Counted from the stretch's first letter, positions 1 to 7,313 are shown. The stretch: DNA of 13,332 nt from Candidatus Thorarchaeota archaeon (GCA_019057595.1 DXJI01000013.1:1-13332), one strand, 5' to 3'. Made by a program: numbers and translations. Notes: generated by a model from the sequence alone, not told the origin.

Positions 1-411
1 AGAATACCCGGTCGATTACTCACCTTTCAGGTATTTCTTGATGGAGTACAAGTGGACTATGGTCGTGCAGATGGAGCGATGCTTGCTACTCCTGTTGGTT
101 CCTCTGCGTATGCTCTCGCCGCTGGTGGGTCGATTCTTGCACCTAATGTCAATGGACTGATTTTCGTACCTGTCTGTCCACCGCGGTTTGAATTGAAGTC
201 GATAGTGATTCCTGACAAGTCTACTCTCGAACTCGAATTGGTCAAACCAGGTGCCCCTGGACTTGCAATCATTGACGGTCAGACACAATGGGAGGTAGAA
301 CCTCTTGAGACTGTCTGGATTAAGAAGTCAGAAGTCGTTTCCAAGTTCATCCGACTCTACGACAATTACTATGACCGACTCAACACCCGGCTCGTACCGA
401 GGACTCTCTAG
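1..411 (+). CDS. nadK: NAD kinase, C-terminal part (5' end outside window)
   Basis: Reading frame 1 is open from the first base to the TAG at 409-411, so this is the C-terminal ~136 residues of a longer protein. The fragment shows the NAD-kinase signature DGAMLATPVGSSAYALAAGG (family consensus DG-x3-TPTGSTAYSLSAGGP), followed by the P-x-CPP region and a beta-rich C-terminal segment ending in a family-like tail. NAD kinases phosphorylate NAD to NADP in the cytosol using ATP or polyphosphate. The N-terminal GGDGT and NE motifs would lie upstream and cannot be checked. The GTG at 52 is internal, because conserved residues (FQVFLDG) precede it. It is followed after 8 bases by nob1 on the same strand, which suggests co-transcription. 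Family assignment is firm; phosphate-donor preference cannot be judged. Confidence 0.92.
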   Translation, partial: RIPGRLLTFQVFLDGVQVDYGRADGAMLATPVGSSAYALAAGGSILAPNVNGLIFVPVCPPRFELKSIVIPDKSTLELELVKPGAPGLAIIDGQTQWEVEPLETVWIKKSEVVSKFIRLYDNYYDRLNTRLVPRTL

Positions 412-419
412 GTGATTTG

Positions 420-935
420 ATGTCACAAGTCTATGTTCTAGACACCGGGGTTCTGGTTTCAACATGGACCGACAAGAAGAAGGACTCAACATTTGTCACG
501 ACACCTCAGATAATTGGTGAGATCAGAAACCGTTTGAGTCGCTTTCGAGCAGAGACACTGTTCCTTCTGGATAAGATGGAGGAACGCACTCCGACTGATG
601 AGGATCTCCAGAAAGCTGAAGATGCAGCAGATTCCACAGGAGACCTGTCTAAACTATCACGAAATGACCTCGAGCTGATTGCACTTGCATTAACGATATC
701 GCGTGAGAAATCCAGCTCGACTCTTGTATCCACTGACTTTGCCGTCCTGAATACCGCGAGTCGTTTGGGACTCAAGATAGTGGATCCAAACAAGAAGTTT
801 GGACAAGAGATCACCTGGGTCATGAAGTGTCCAGCATGCAATTACAGGTCCAAAAAACCAACGCGCGAAACCGAGTGTCCGACGTGTGGTACTGAGATGC
901 GCAGGTCGCCCTTGAAGAAGCGAAAGGTACGTTGA
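420..935 (+). CDS. nob1: Nob1-like rRNA-maturation endonuclease (PIN domain + zinc ribbon)
   Basis: The protein has 171 residues. Residues 1-125 form a PIN domain: VLDTGVL places the first catalytic acid at D8, and E34, D83 (LSRNDLELIALA) and D106 (STDFAVL) fit the other PIN acidic positions. Residues 137-157 form a zinc ribbon, with C137-x2-C140 and C153-x2-C156, followed by a basic tail rich in K and R. This order and length match archaeal Nob1, which cleaves the 3' end of pre-16S rRNA during small-subunit maturation. I chose ATG 420 because AGGTGAT at 410-416 makes a good Shine-Dalgarno site; a TTG codon immediately before it (417) is the alternative. The gene follows NAD kinase by 8 bases, probably in one operon. 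All metal-binding and catalytic residues appear intact. Confidence 0.93.
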   Translation: MSQVYVLDTGVLVSTWTDKKKDSTFVTTPQIIGEIRNRLSRFRAETLFLLDKMEERTPTDEDLQKAEDAADSTGDLSKLSRNDLELIALALTISREKSSSTLVSTDFAVLNTASRLGLKIVDPNKKFGQEITWVMKCPACNYRSKKPTRETECPTCGTEMRRSPLKKRKVR

Positions 936-954
936 ATCTGGTAATACTTGGGTC

Positions 955-967
955 TTACATGATGTAA
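955..967 (+). promoter_or_regulatory. TTACAT-G-ATGTAA palindrome over a likely TATA region
   Basis: This 13-base dyad has perfect 6-base arms around one central G. It lies in the gap between nob1 and the 92-residue gene and overlaps a TATA-like stretch (GTAATAT, 964-970) placed about 26 bases before the expected transcript start near 993. A dyad on the TATA box would suit a repressor site. The position and symmetry are seen directly; the operator role is inference. Confidence 0.35.
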
Positions 968-1000
968 TATGCCAATTTTCGGACTGTGAGAGTTGGAGAG

Positions 1001-1279
1001 ATGTCTGAATTGACAGACCGACCAGAACTAACCATACAACGAGACCTTGACGACATCAAGCTCCAAGTCCGAAAGGAGCTAGACACGATTAAAGACCTCA
1101 TGGACTCCTTTGGATATCGAAAACCCATCGAGAATTGGACAGCTCCTTTTCAGATCCATCGTCTACGACGAGCCATGAGGATCCACTATCTCGCGATGAA
1201 GATCAGAGACTCCACACCACAGAGTCCTAGTACCAGGATCTTGGCGTGGGACCTTGGAAAGAAGCACGACCTGCCCTGA
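1001..1279 (+). CDS. 92-residue protein of unknown function
   Basis: I do not recognise this small protein. The first half is charged and probably helical: an amphipathic stretch of alternating D/E and K/R at residues 12-40 could form a short coiled coil. It is followed by FGYRKPIENWTAPFQIHRLR, then a basic helical segment (RRAMRIHYLAMKIRD, about 60-74). No signal peptide, membrane segment or cysteine cluster is visible. Start choice is uncertain. ATG 1001 has GGAGAG (995-1000) right against it, while an in-frame GTG at 986 would add five residues and could be read from a nearly leaderless transcript. The stop TGA (1277-1279) abuts the opposing stop of the YjbQ gene, forming TGATCA. Its coding nature is supported by an open frame that fills the space between nob1 and the YjbQ gene exactly. 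Confidence 0.7.
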   Translation: MSELTDRPELTIQRDLDDIKLQVRKELDTIKDLMDSFGYRKPIENWTAPFQIHRLRRAMRIHYLAMKIRDSTPQSPSTRILAWDLGKKHDLP

Positions 1280-1699
1280 TCACTCTCCTAGGATAACGAT
1301 TTCCAACCTTCTACTTCTTGCCTTGTTGTCGAAATCTATGAAGCATATCTGTTGCCACGTGCCCAGAGTCAGTCTTCCGTCCACAATGGGTACAGTGAGA
1401 CTTGGTCCCAGAATCGATGCTCTGATGTGAGAGTGCCCGTTGCCATCTCCCCACCTAAGGTGGTGTTCGTATACAGCATCAGTCGGTGCTAGCCTCTCCA
1501 TTGCTTCTGGGAAATCCTTTAGGAGGCCTCCTTCGTACTCTATGGTGGTAATTGAACCTGTGGATCCAGTACAGAAGATTGTACAGATACCGGTCTTCAA
1601 ACCACTACTATTCACGGTTTCTGTTACTTCAGGGGTAATGTCAATCATGTCACAATCTCCCCTAGTTTCGAAAACAATAGTATCATTATACGCGGTCAA
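1280..1699 (-). CDS. YjbQ/UPF0047 family protein (secondary thiamine-phosphate synthase-like)
   Basis: The 139-residue length matches the UPF0047 family. Diagnostic stretches are TGSTGSI with a following acidic position (residues 44-56), DGNGHSHIRASILGPS (85-100), VPI-x3-GRLTLGTWQQI (103-118) and a final FDNKARSRRLEIVI. Members are small cytosolic trimers. E. coli YjbQ shows weak thiamine-phosphate synthase activity, but the physiological role is unsettled, so only the family is assigned. The start is TTG at 1699: GGTGAT lies five bases upstream on the minus strand and no better in-frame start precedes the conserved beta strands. It lies 65 bases downstream of the solenoid gene on the same strand and could be its second cistron, although a TATA-like GTATATG also occurs in the gap. 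Confidence 0.9.
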   Translation of the reverse strand: MTAYNDTIVFETRGDCDMIDITPEVTETVNSSGLKTGICTIFCTGSTGSITTIEYEGGLLKDFPEAMERLAPTDAVYEHHLRWGDGNGHSHIRASILGPSLTVPIVDGRLTLGTWQQICFIDFDNKARSRRLEIVILGE

Positions 1700-1764
1700 T
1701 GTAGATCACCAACATATACACGGTCGAAAAGAATCACACTTCTGTCTTCCGTCAGTTAGGAATA

Positions 1765-3564
1765 TTACTTTATTTTCCTGACCACTTTGGAGTGTGTGAT
1801 GAGACTCCTGATTCGCTCTGCCTTTGAAAGAAGGACCTCTTCGTTCTCTTGAAGAATCATGAGGGCTCCAATGTGATTTCCTGAATTGAGAGCTCTAGCA
1901 AGTGATGCAATCGCAACCAAGATCTCGTCTTGAGTTGATGTGGCTATGTCTTCCATCATCTTGACTGACTTGTCAATGGGTCTCTTCTTGTCCGGGATAT
2001 GCAAGAACCGTGTTTCAAAGACTGTGAAGAGGTCCTCGAATGCCTCTCTCTGCTCATTAGCTTCCTTGAAACCTTCTGCGGACTTCGTCAACAGCTCGAT
2101 AGCCTTGTCAATCATGTCATTCGAGTTTGTTTCGAGTGCCTCAAGGCCTGCAGTACGAACCCATATTGTGGCGAGCTCGGGAACCCCGAGTTCTTGATAG
2201 TAATCCGCTGCATTTTCCGCCTTTTCACTTGCCATCCAGTGGAACGACTCATGTCTGTCATTATCACCGAGTTTCATAGCACATGCTGCAGCCTTGCTAT
2301 AGAGTTTGGATCCTCCTTCTGGGTCGCCAGTTGTGGAAGACTCGTCAGCAAGTTCAACGTACAATTCCAAGGCAGTTTCAATGTGCCCTTTAGCCTCAGT
2401 TTCCTTTCCAGACTCGAGGAGCACTTCTGCAGCCTCTTCAAGAGCAACCGCCTGAAGCTCTTTGTTTCCCGATTCACCTTCAGTAGCGGCTTCTTTCAGG
2501 TAGTGATCAATGACCTGCTTGTACAACTTGCCTGCATCATCACTCTCTCCCCATTTCTCAAGACACATCGCCTGGAATCTGTAGTACTTCATCACGGACT
2601 CTGTTTCATTACGAGACGATGCTTTCTCCGCTAGTTCACCGAAAAGATCGTTTCCTCGTTTGAATGCCCATTTAGCCTTCATTGGGCGACCAATCTCGAG
2701 AAACATGTTTCCTCCCTTTACTAAGAGAGGAGCGACAGCTTCAGGGGCACCTTCCATCTTTAGATAAGCCTCAGCTGCTTTCGACATGGCTTGATTCCTG
2801 GCTGATGTCAACCTTTGAAGCTTGTAGGATTCCTGAGCAGCATCGTAGATGTTACCAGCTTTTTCAAAGAGTTCGGCGGCTTCATAGAATTCTCCAGCCT
2901 CCATCATGATACGTGCTGCTTCTGTTGATTCACCAGTATCCAATATCTGAGCCGCCTCTGCGAGGGCATTGCCAGCTGATGCGAGGTCGCCACTGTCTCT
3001 TGCAGTGTTAGCCCATCTGCGAGCAAGTCGCGCCGCTCGGTCGTTGATACGTCCACCGAGCTCGTCATCACCGCCTGTATAATACAGACGACTCGCTTTT
3101 CGAAGAAGACCGATTGCTTCTGCAAAGTCTTCCTCCTCCTCCTTGGCATCAGCGAGGTTTTCAAGAGCATCAGCGGCCTTGATATTGAGCTCCTGTTTTT
3201 CTTCATCTGTAGCGAAGTCTTGAGCTCTGAAATAGAAGTCTGCAGCCTTTTTGTACTCTGTCGCTTCCTCGGCGATTTTGGCTGCTGTTGTATTGACTCG
3301 TACAATCTCTTTGTAGACATCAGGTTCTTGCGGTAGTCGAATCAGCATGAGAGTTACACTATCAAAGGCCTTGAAGCTCTCTTGAGCTTCGTAGAGATCT
3401 TTGAATACAATTGCCGCCTCCTCGTAGATCTTTGCTGCTTGTTGATAATCCGTCTTTTCTGATAACCGACTAGCAGCAGCAAGGAGTAGTTTGGCACCAA
3501 CTTCCTGGTTGCCATCCTCTAGTGCACTTCTGGCCTCTTTCAGTATTTCATCATCTGATGTCAA
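1765..3564 (-). CDS. Large TPR/SNAP-like helical-repeat protein
   Basis: This 599-residue protein is almost entirely predicted helix, built from about a dozen helical-hairpin units of TPR/SNAP type. Examples are AAKIYEEAAIVFKDL (43-57), KKAADFYFRAQDFA (105-118), FYEAAELFEKAGNIYDAA (226-243), AGKLYKQVIDHYLKEA (344-359), EEAAEVLLESGKETEA (376-391) and IDKAIELLTKSAEGFKEA (485-502). It is rich in A and E, has almost no Cys, and has no signal peptide or transmembrane segment, so it is probably a cytosolic scaffold. Such solenoids bind peptides or partner proteins. The A-x2-YEKAA-type repeats also recall eukaryotic alpha-SNAP, but similarity by eye cannot separate SNAP from generic TPR. The start is TTG 3564, because no other in-frame start lies near the N-terminus. 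It is divergent from the FAD oxidoreductase and has no obvious functional neighbour. Confidence 0.85.
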   Translation of the reverse strand: MTSDDEILKEARSALEDGNQEVGAKLLLAAASRLSEKTDYQQAAKIYEEAAIVFKDLYEAQESFKAFDSVTLMLIRLPQEPDVYKEIVRVNTTAAKIAEEATEYKKAADFYFRAQDFATDEEKQELNIKAADALENLADAKEEEEDFAEAIGLLRKASRLYYTGGDDELGGRINDRAARLARRWANTARDSGDLASAGNALAEAAQILDTGESTEAARIMMEAGEFYEAAELFEKAGNIYDAAQESYKLQRLTSARNQAMSKAAEAYLKMEGAPEAVAPLLVKGGNMFLEIGRPMKAKWAFKRGNDLFGELAEKASSRNETESVMKYYRFQAMCLEKWGESDDAGKLYKQVIDHYLKEAATEGESGNKELQAVALEEAAEVLLESGKETEAKGHIETALELYVELADESSTTGDPEGGSKLYSKAAACAMKLGDNDRHESFHWMASEKAENAADYYQELGVPELATIWVRTAGLEALETNSNDMIDKAIELLTKSAEGFKEANEQREAFEDLFTVFETRFLHIPDKKRPIDKSVKMMEDIATSTQDEILVAIASLARALNSGNHIGALMILQENEEVLLSKAERIRSLITHSKVVRKIK

Positions 3565-3612
3565 GATACTGTCACTTCAATTTGCGTTGAATGTTCTTGA
3601 ATTGCTATTCCT

Positions 3613-3618
3613 CATAAC
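3613..3618 (-). promoter_or_regulatory. TATA-like box for the helical-repeat gene
   Basis: On the minus strand this reads TTATGA within AAGTGTTATGAGG, about 50 bases before the TTG start. It predicts a transcript start near 3589 and a leader of about 25 bases. It is a weak match, supported only by position in the divergent 134-base spacer (3565-3698). Confidence 0.25.
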
Positions 3619-3664
3619 ACTTGCCGTGACGATGTCCTTCTCAGACCAGATGGGCTTTGGACAT

Positions 3665-3673
3665 CCTTAAGTA
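3665..3673 (+). promoter_or_regulatory. TATA-like box for the FAD oxidoreductase gene
   Basis: CCTTAAGTA is centred about 30 bases before ATG 3699. With the usual archaeal spacing, transcription would start near 3695, giving a leaderless or nearly leaderless mRNA. That agrees with the lack of a Shine-Dalgarno sequence before the ATG. Confidence 0.4.
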
Positions 3674-3698
3674 GCATTGACTCAGAGTCGAACTCAGC

Positions 3699-5066
3699 AT
3701 GAAGCAGATATCTCTAGATCAGGTTGATGCATCACAATACGATGTGGTCATCGCAGGTAGCGGAGCCGGTGGTCTTCTGACAGCACTTGCTCTGACTGCA
3801 GAAGGCAAGAGCGTCCTAATTCTAGAGAAAGCTGATCGACTAGGTGGAGTCTGGCACAGCTACTGGATTGATGGTTATCGTGTCGATCAGGGACTTCACG
3901 TCATCACACGAGTCACCCGTGGTGCATTCGTCAGGTTTCTAAAGAGTTACCTGACCCCGCCTCCTGAGTTTGTTCTGCATGAGGGCTGGGAGTTCCGTGT
4001 TCATGACAAGGTAGGTACGATTCCATCAAGCGTGGGTGAAACTCTGCGTTGGCCTCTCACAGGTTGGAGAGGTCGTCTGGGTCTTGTCAAAATTGGAGCA
4101 AAGATCAAGACCATGAAGCTCGAGGAGATGAAGAAGTACAAGGATATCTCATTTCTTGAATTCATGCAGTCACGGGGCGCAACAAACCAAGTCATGTTGG
4201 ATGTGATGCAGAGTGCAATCTACATGGCTGCGGGAGTGCCTATCACGGAGGCCTCGGCTTATGAGGCCCTCAGGACATTGAAGGACACTGACAAGGAGTC
4301 ATCCAAGCTGGGTTCTGCCAAGAGGCTGATCCTCGGGTCTGGTGAGTATGACGAGGGATATGTCATTGGCGGCATGGATGGTCTCATCAAGAGTGTGATT
4401 GAGACAATCAATGGTGACTTCGTGCTCAATGCTCCGGTAGAGCAAATCCATGAGGAGGAAGGTGCTGTCACAGGTTGTACAGTTTCTGGGAAGGTCATCT
4501 CCCACTCTACAATCGTAAGCAACATACCCCTCTGGGCTATGCCTGACATAGTCCAATCCGAAGATACTGAAACGCTAGAGTTCTTCAAGAGCTGGAGCAA
4601 CCTGAGACCAACTACTGGAATAACCCTGTGGCTGGGTCTCAACAGACCGATTATCGGGGATCGGAAGAACAGGGTCCTTGTCCATCCCAATCCTAACCGT
4701 TGGATTGTTTCTATCTCAAGCTTTGACCCAAGTTGTGCACCTGTGGGTAAGGAGCTAGTAGCCATTGCAATGATGACGATACCTGGCAAGAGCAGGGACG
4801 AAATGATTGAGATAATGAAGGGCAATGGGCTAGAGAAATATCTCCCAGGAATTCTCGACCACGTCGAAATGGAGCATGTCCAGATGTCTTATGCCACTCG
4901 TGCAGCACTGATTCCCGGTCAAACAGACCTAGACCGACCCGGACCGAGGACTCCAATCAAGGGTCTCTACATCGTTGGTACAGATACTGCTGGGTCTGGT
5001 GTTGGCCTGCAACAGGCAGCTCAGTCCGCAGACGGCGTGAGGAACGCACTTCGTGAAGACATATGA
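3699..5066 (+). CDS. Phytoene desaturase-like FAD-dependent oxidoreductase
   Basis: The protein has 455 residues. The N-terminus is a Rossmann dinucleotide fold: YDVVIAGSGAGGLLTAL (14-30) contains G-x-G-x2-G, and E43 ends the second strand as the usual FAD-ribose ligand, followed by RLGG. The C-terminus carries the family's closing FAD motif, GLYIVGTDTAGSGVGLQQAA (about 422-441). This architecture and length match the phytoene desaturase/carotenoid isomerase/amine-oxidase superfamily (CrtI-like, NAD(P)-binding_8). Such enzymes desaturate, saturate or isomerise isoprenoid chains, and some act on other amines or lipids. No carotenoid or isoprenoid gene lies nearby, so the substrate is not assignable. 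No N-terminal signal or clear transmembrane helix is seen; family members often associate peripherally with membranes. The gene ends one base short of the convergent methyltransferase stop. Confidence 0.85.
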   Translation: MKQISLDQVDASQYDVVIAGSGAGGLLTALALTAEGKSVLILEKADRLGGVWHSYWIDGYRVDQGLHVITRVTRGAFVRFLKSYLTPPPEFVLHEGWEFRVHDKVGTIPSSVGETLRWPLTGWRGRLGLVKIGAKIKTMKLEEMKKYKDISFLEFMQSRGATNQVMLDVMQSAIYMAAGVPITEASAYEALRTLKDTDKESSKLGSAKRLILGSGEYDEGYVIGGMDGLIKSVIETINGDFVLNAPVEQIHEEEGAVTGCTVSGKVISHSTIVSNIPLWAMPDIVQSEDTETLEFFKSWSNLRPTTGITLWLGLNRPIIGDRKNRVLVHPNPNRWIVSISSFDPSCAPVGKELVAIAMMTIPGKSRDEMIEIMKGNGLEKYLPGILDHVEMEHVQMSYATRAALIPGQTDLDRPGPRTPIKGLYIVGTDTAGSGVGLQQAAQSADGVRNALREDI

Positions 5067-5067
5067 T

Positions 5068-5880
5068 TCATTCAATCTTGGTTGCTTTTATTGAGAACAT
5101 CAGTGGCACTTTGTCTTCATTTTCTGGTAGGATCCATTTACCTTTCTCTTTCTCAATCATGAATGGAAGTGCCTTGTATCCTGTGACCGGGAACTCATTA
5201 AAATGGTCTATTCGCAGTCCACTGTTGATTAGAGAATTCAAGATTACAGAGATCGGGTGGGTCCACTCATAGGTCTTCATCTTCCCAGTCTTTGCATCTT
5301 CACTAGCGTAGGTCCCCTCATCCTCAAACATCAGAGGATCTTTACCCTGAAAATATGGATAGTGCACCCTAAGGTCTTTCACGCTGTCCCGGTCATCAAA
5401 GATATAGGAAAATGGATGAAACTCACGTATATAGAAAATACCCCCTGGCTTTAGTGATGATGAAATCACATTTGCCCACTTCTCAAGGTCTGGAAGCCAC
5501 ATGATCACTCCTCCTGAGGTGAAGACTATATCGAACCTATCATCCAAGACCTTGGGTACATCATAGACGTTTGCACAGAAGAACCTGGCGCCAAGACCTG
5601 CCCTCTCGCTCAAAGACTTGGCCAGTTCGATTGCCTCCGGTGAGAAGTCCACTCCAGTGACCTCTGCACCGAGTCGTGCCAATGAGAGGGTGTCCATTCC
5701 AAAATGGCACTGAAGGTGAAGCAGTTTCTTTCCAGACAGGTCCGGAAGCTCTTCTATCTCAATGGGGTCAAGTGTTTGGTTCCCCTCTAAGAAACCTTTC
5801 ACATCATAGAACTCAGACTCGTGGTGGATTGAAGCCAATTTGTCCCACAGTTCTTTGTTGGCATTCAGAAATTCATCCAT
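5068..5880 (-). CDS. Class I SAM-dependent methyltransferase
   Basis: The protein has 270 residues. Residues 50-89 form the SAM-binding Rossmann core: LLHLQCHFGMDTLSLARLG gives motif I, and VTGVDFSPEAIELA places the ribose-binding acid at D78. FDIVFTSGGVIMWLPDLEKW (116-135) is motif IV, and LKPGGIFYIREFHPF (143-157) covers the later strand. The domain is of the Methyltransf_11/25 type. The C-terminal ~110 residues are rich in aromatic and acidic residues and probably form the substrate lid. The substrate is unknown. The start is ATG 5880, with AGGTG nine bases upstream on the minus strand. It is divergent from the gamma-subunit gene and converges with the FAD oxidoreductase, and no co-operonic gene hints at its target. 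Confidence 0.88.
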   Translation of the reverse strand: MDEFLNANKELWDKLASIHHESEFYDVKGFLEGNQTLDPIEIEELPDLSGKKLLHLQCHFGMDTLSLARLGAEVTGVDFSPEAIELAKSLSERAGLGARFFCANVYDVPKVLDDRFDIVFTSGGVIMWLPDLEKWANVISSSLKPGGIFYIREFHPFSYIFDDRDSVKDLRVHYPYFQGKDPLMFEDEGTYASEDAKTGKMKTYEWTHPISVILNSLINSGLRIDHFNEFPVTGYKALPFMIEKEKGKWILPENEDKVPLMFSIKATKIE

Positions 5881-5920
5881 CGTGATTCACACCTTTTCCG
5901 AATATTACAAGAACGTAAAG

Positions 5921-5930
5921 GTTATGTTTA
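5921..5930 (+). promoter_or_regulatory. TATA-like box for the gamma-subunit gene
   Basis: GTTATGTTTA predicts a transcript start near 5951. That would exclude the TTG at 5935 as the start codon and leave a leader of about 30 bases containing AGGAG (5969-5973) before the TTG at 5983. The reverse strand of the same short spacer probably holds the methyltransferase promoter as well. Confidence 0.4.
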
Positions 5931-5982
5931 GCCGTTGTCGCGCAAGGCTTGTCAATCCGGATGTTCTCAGGAGTCTAACACT

Positions 5983-6534
5983 TTGATTGAAATTAGATGG
6001 CATGGAAGAGGTGGGCAAGGAGGCGTGACTTCGGCCGAATTACTCGCAAAGGCTGCGTACATTGATGGATACAAGGGAATACAAGCGTTTCCATATTTTG
6101 GGGCTGAACGTCGAGGTGCGCCTGTAAAAGCGTTCACGCGGATAGATGACGAGGAAATCAACGTGAGAAGCCAGATATACACTCCTGACATAGTTGCAGT
6201 CCTTGACTCCACAATCCTCGAGATCATCGATGTCACTGAGGGACTGGTGGAGAACGGAAAAGTGATTGTTAACACTCCTAAGGCGCCTGGAGAGGTCAGT
6301 CTTCCAAAGGGACACATATACACCTATGACGGAACTGGTATTGCGTTAAAGAACGGGCTACTCGTTGGAGGACTTCCTGTAATCAATACAACCATGCTGG
6401 GTGCGATAGCTAAGGCCACAGGTCTGGTGAAGCTTGAAACTGTACAGAAAGTCATATGCGAGAACTGGGCTGGAAAGGTAGGGGAACGAAACGCTCAGGG
6501 TGCAAAGGAAGCTTACGACACTTGCACTGACTAG
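5983..6534 (+). CDS. 2-oxoacid:ferredoxin oxidoreductase, gamma subunit (PorG-like), orphan
   Basis: The protein has 183 residues. The N-terminus IEIRWHGRGGQGGVTSAELL is the gamma-domain signature, followed by FPYFGAERRGAPV and RSQIYTPDIVAVLD; the end contains the usual N-x2-MLGA-like region. The gamma domain works with alpha, beta (TPP) and delta (4Fe-4S) subunits in oxidising pyruvate or other 2-oxoacids to acyl-CoA with ferredoxin reduction. I chose TTG 5983 because AGGAG lies nine bases upstream and the resulting N-terminus (MIEIRWHGRGGQG) matches family members exactly. A TTG at 5935 would add 16 residues with two cysteines and no homology I recognise. Oddly, no alpha, beta or delta gene is adjacent: the upstream gene is a divergent methyltransferase and the downstream gene converges, overlapping by four bases. 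The substrate class (pyruvate, 2-oxoglutarate, aromatic) cannot be told from this subunit. Confidence 0.88.
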   Translation: MIEIRWHGRGGQGGVTSAELLAKAAYIDGYKGIQAFPYFGAERRGAPVKAFTRIDDEEINVRSQIYTPDIVAVLDSTILEIIDVTEGLVENGKVIVNTPKAPGEVSLPKGHIYTYDGTGIALKNGLLVGGLPVINTTMLGAIAKATGLVKLETVQKVICENWAGKVGERNAQGAKEAYDTCTD

Positions 6535-7313
6535 GCATACATTCGTTCGTATCCAGGTCGTCCTGCACTGGGTTGTTGCTTACGCATTCCATCGACCTGC
6601 TGGGCCATCTCTTCCATTTTCTTTCGTATCTCTGCACCGCTCTCTTTCAACTGTGTTACGTCTACATCAACTTTGTATAGTCTGTTCAGTGCCTCAAGTA
6701 ATTGCACTGCACCTTCAGGGTCTGGAACCATGGCTATTGCGGGAGTGAGAAGCGCAAAACCAACCATCTCTCTGCAGAGTGTTTCTGAGAGTATTGAGCC
6801 TGCAATCCCTGTGATGATACCTTTTGTCAGAATCTCCATTGTATCATCCTCAACCAACTCGCTGATTTTCTGTTCTTCTGCAGCAAACAATACTTTCCTG
6901 TCTGAAGGAAGTCCTTGGACCGGAATACCATCAAGGATTACAGTTTCTTTCACGCCCACAGTGGCTCCCCAATCTAGGAGTGCTGAGCTGACCATATAGA
7001 GGCCGTCATCAGCAACGGGCAGTTCTGCTGTCACAACGAGCAAGTTCTTCTCTTTGTGGCCATAGATTCGAAACGGATGACGCAGTCTTCCATCCTGAAA
7101 TACAGCTGCTGAGGGCATGTATCGTGATCTGACATGGGCGACCTCCTCCATCTCAAACTGTTGAATCATCTCTTGCGCTGCAATCGTTCCAACAACTCCA
7201 GCTGAGGGAAAACAGCAGACCAGTAGTGGTTGCTTCATATCTATTTCTTGAGTCTGTACGACTTGAGCCTCAGGTGCTCCAAGAATCTTTACTGCACAGT
7301 CTTCGTCCATCAT
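6531..7313 (-). CDS. PAC2-family proteasome assembly chaperone with HbYX tail
   Basis: The protein has 260 residues. The PAC2 core is visible: LLVCCFPSAGVVGTIAAQEMI (30-50), RYMPSAAVFQDGRLRHPFRIYG (64-85), LLVVTAELPV (91-100), VILDGIPVQG (125-134) and GAGS-like ITGIAGSIL (167-175). Residues 217-245 form a charged, probably coiled-coil helix, and the last three residues are M258-Y259-A260, a hydrophobic-Tyr-any (HbYX) ending. Archaeal PbaA/PbaB and eukaryotic Pba1-Pba2 are PAC2 proteins that help build the 20S proteasome, and HbYX tails dock in pockets between alpha subunits. ATG 7313 has GAGG six bases upstream; a second in-frame ATG follows at once (7310). The gene lies 56 bases downstream of the CDF gene, but a TATA-like TTAATATT in the gap argues for its own promoter. 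Confidence 0.88.
   Translation of the reverse strand: MMDEDCAVKILGAPEAQVVQTQEIDMKQPLLVCCFPSAGVVGTIAAQEMIQQFEMEEVAHVRSRYMPSAAVFQDGRLRHPFRIYGHKEKNLLVVTAELPVADDGLYMVSSALLDWGATVGVKETVILDGIPVQGLPSDRKVLFAAEEQKISELVEDDTMEILTKGIITGIAGSILSETLCREMVGFALLTPAIAMVPDPEGAVQLLEALNRLYKVDVDVTQLKESGAEIRKKMEEMAQQVDGMRKQQPSAGRPGYERMYA

Noticed and set aside
1999..2634. 211-codon open frame on the plus strand inside the solenoid gene
   Set aside because: It is antisense to a continuous 599-residue repeat protein with consistent helical periodicity. Its own translation is Cys/Phe/Leu/Ser-rich with no recognisable domain, so it is a shadow frame.
3572..3602. TTCAA...TTGAA inverted repeats in the divergent spacer
   Set aside because: The arms are only five bases, AT-rich and recur by chance in such sequence, so they are not strong enough to call an operator.
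4259..4825. 188-codon minus-strand frame inside the FAD oxidoreductase
   Set aside because: It is antisense to a gene with intact N- and C-terminal FAD motifs. The translation is Ser/Ile/Pro-rich without family features.
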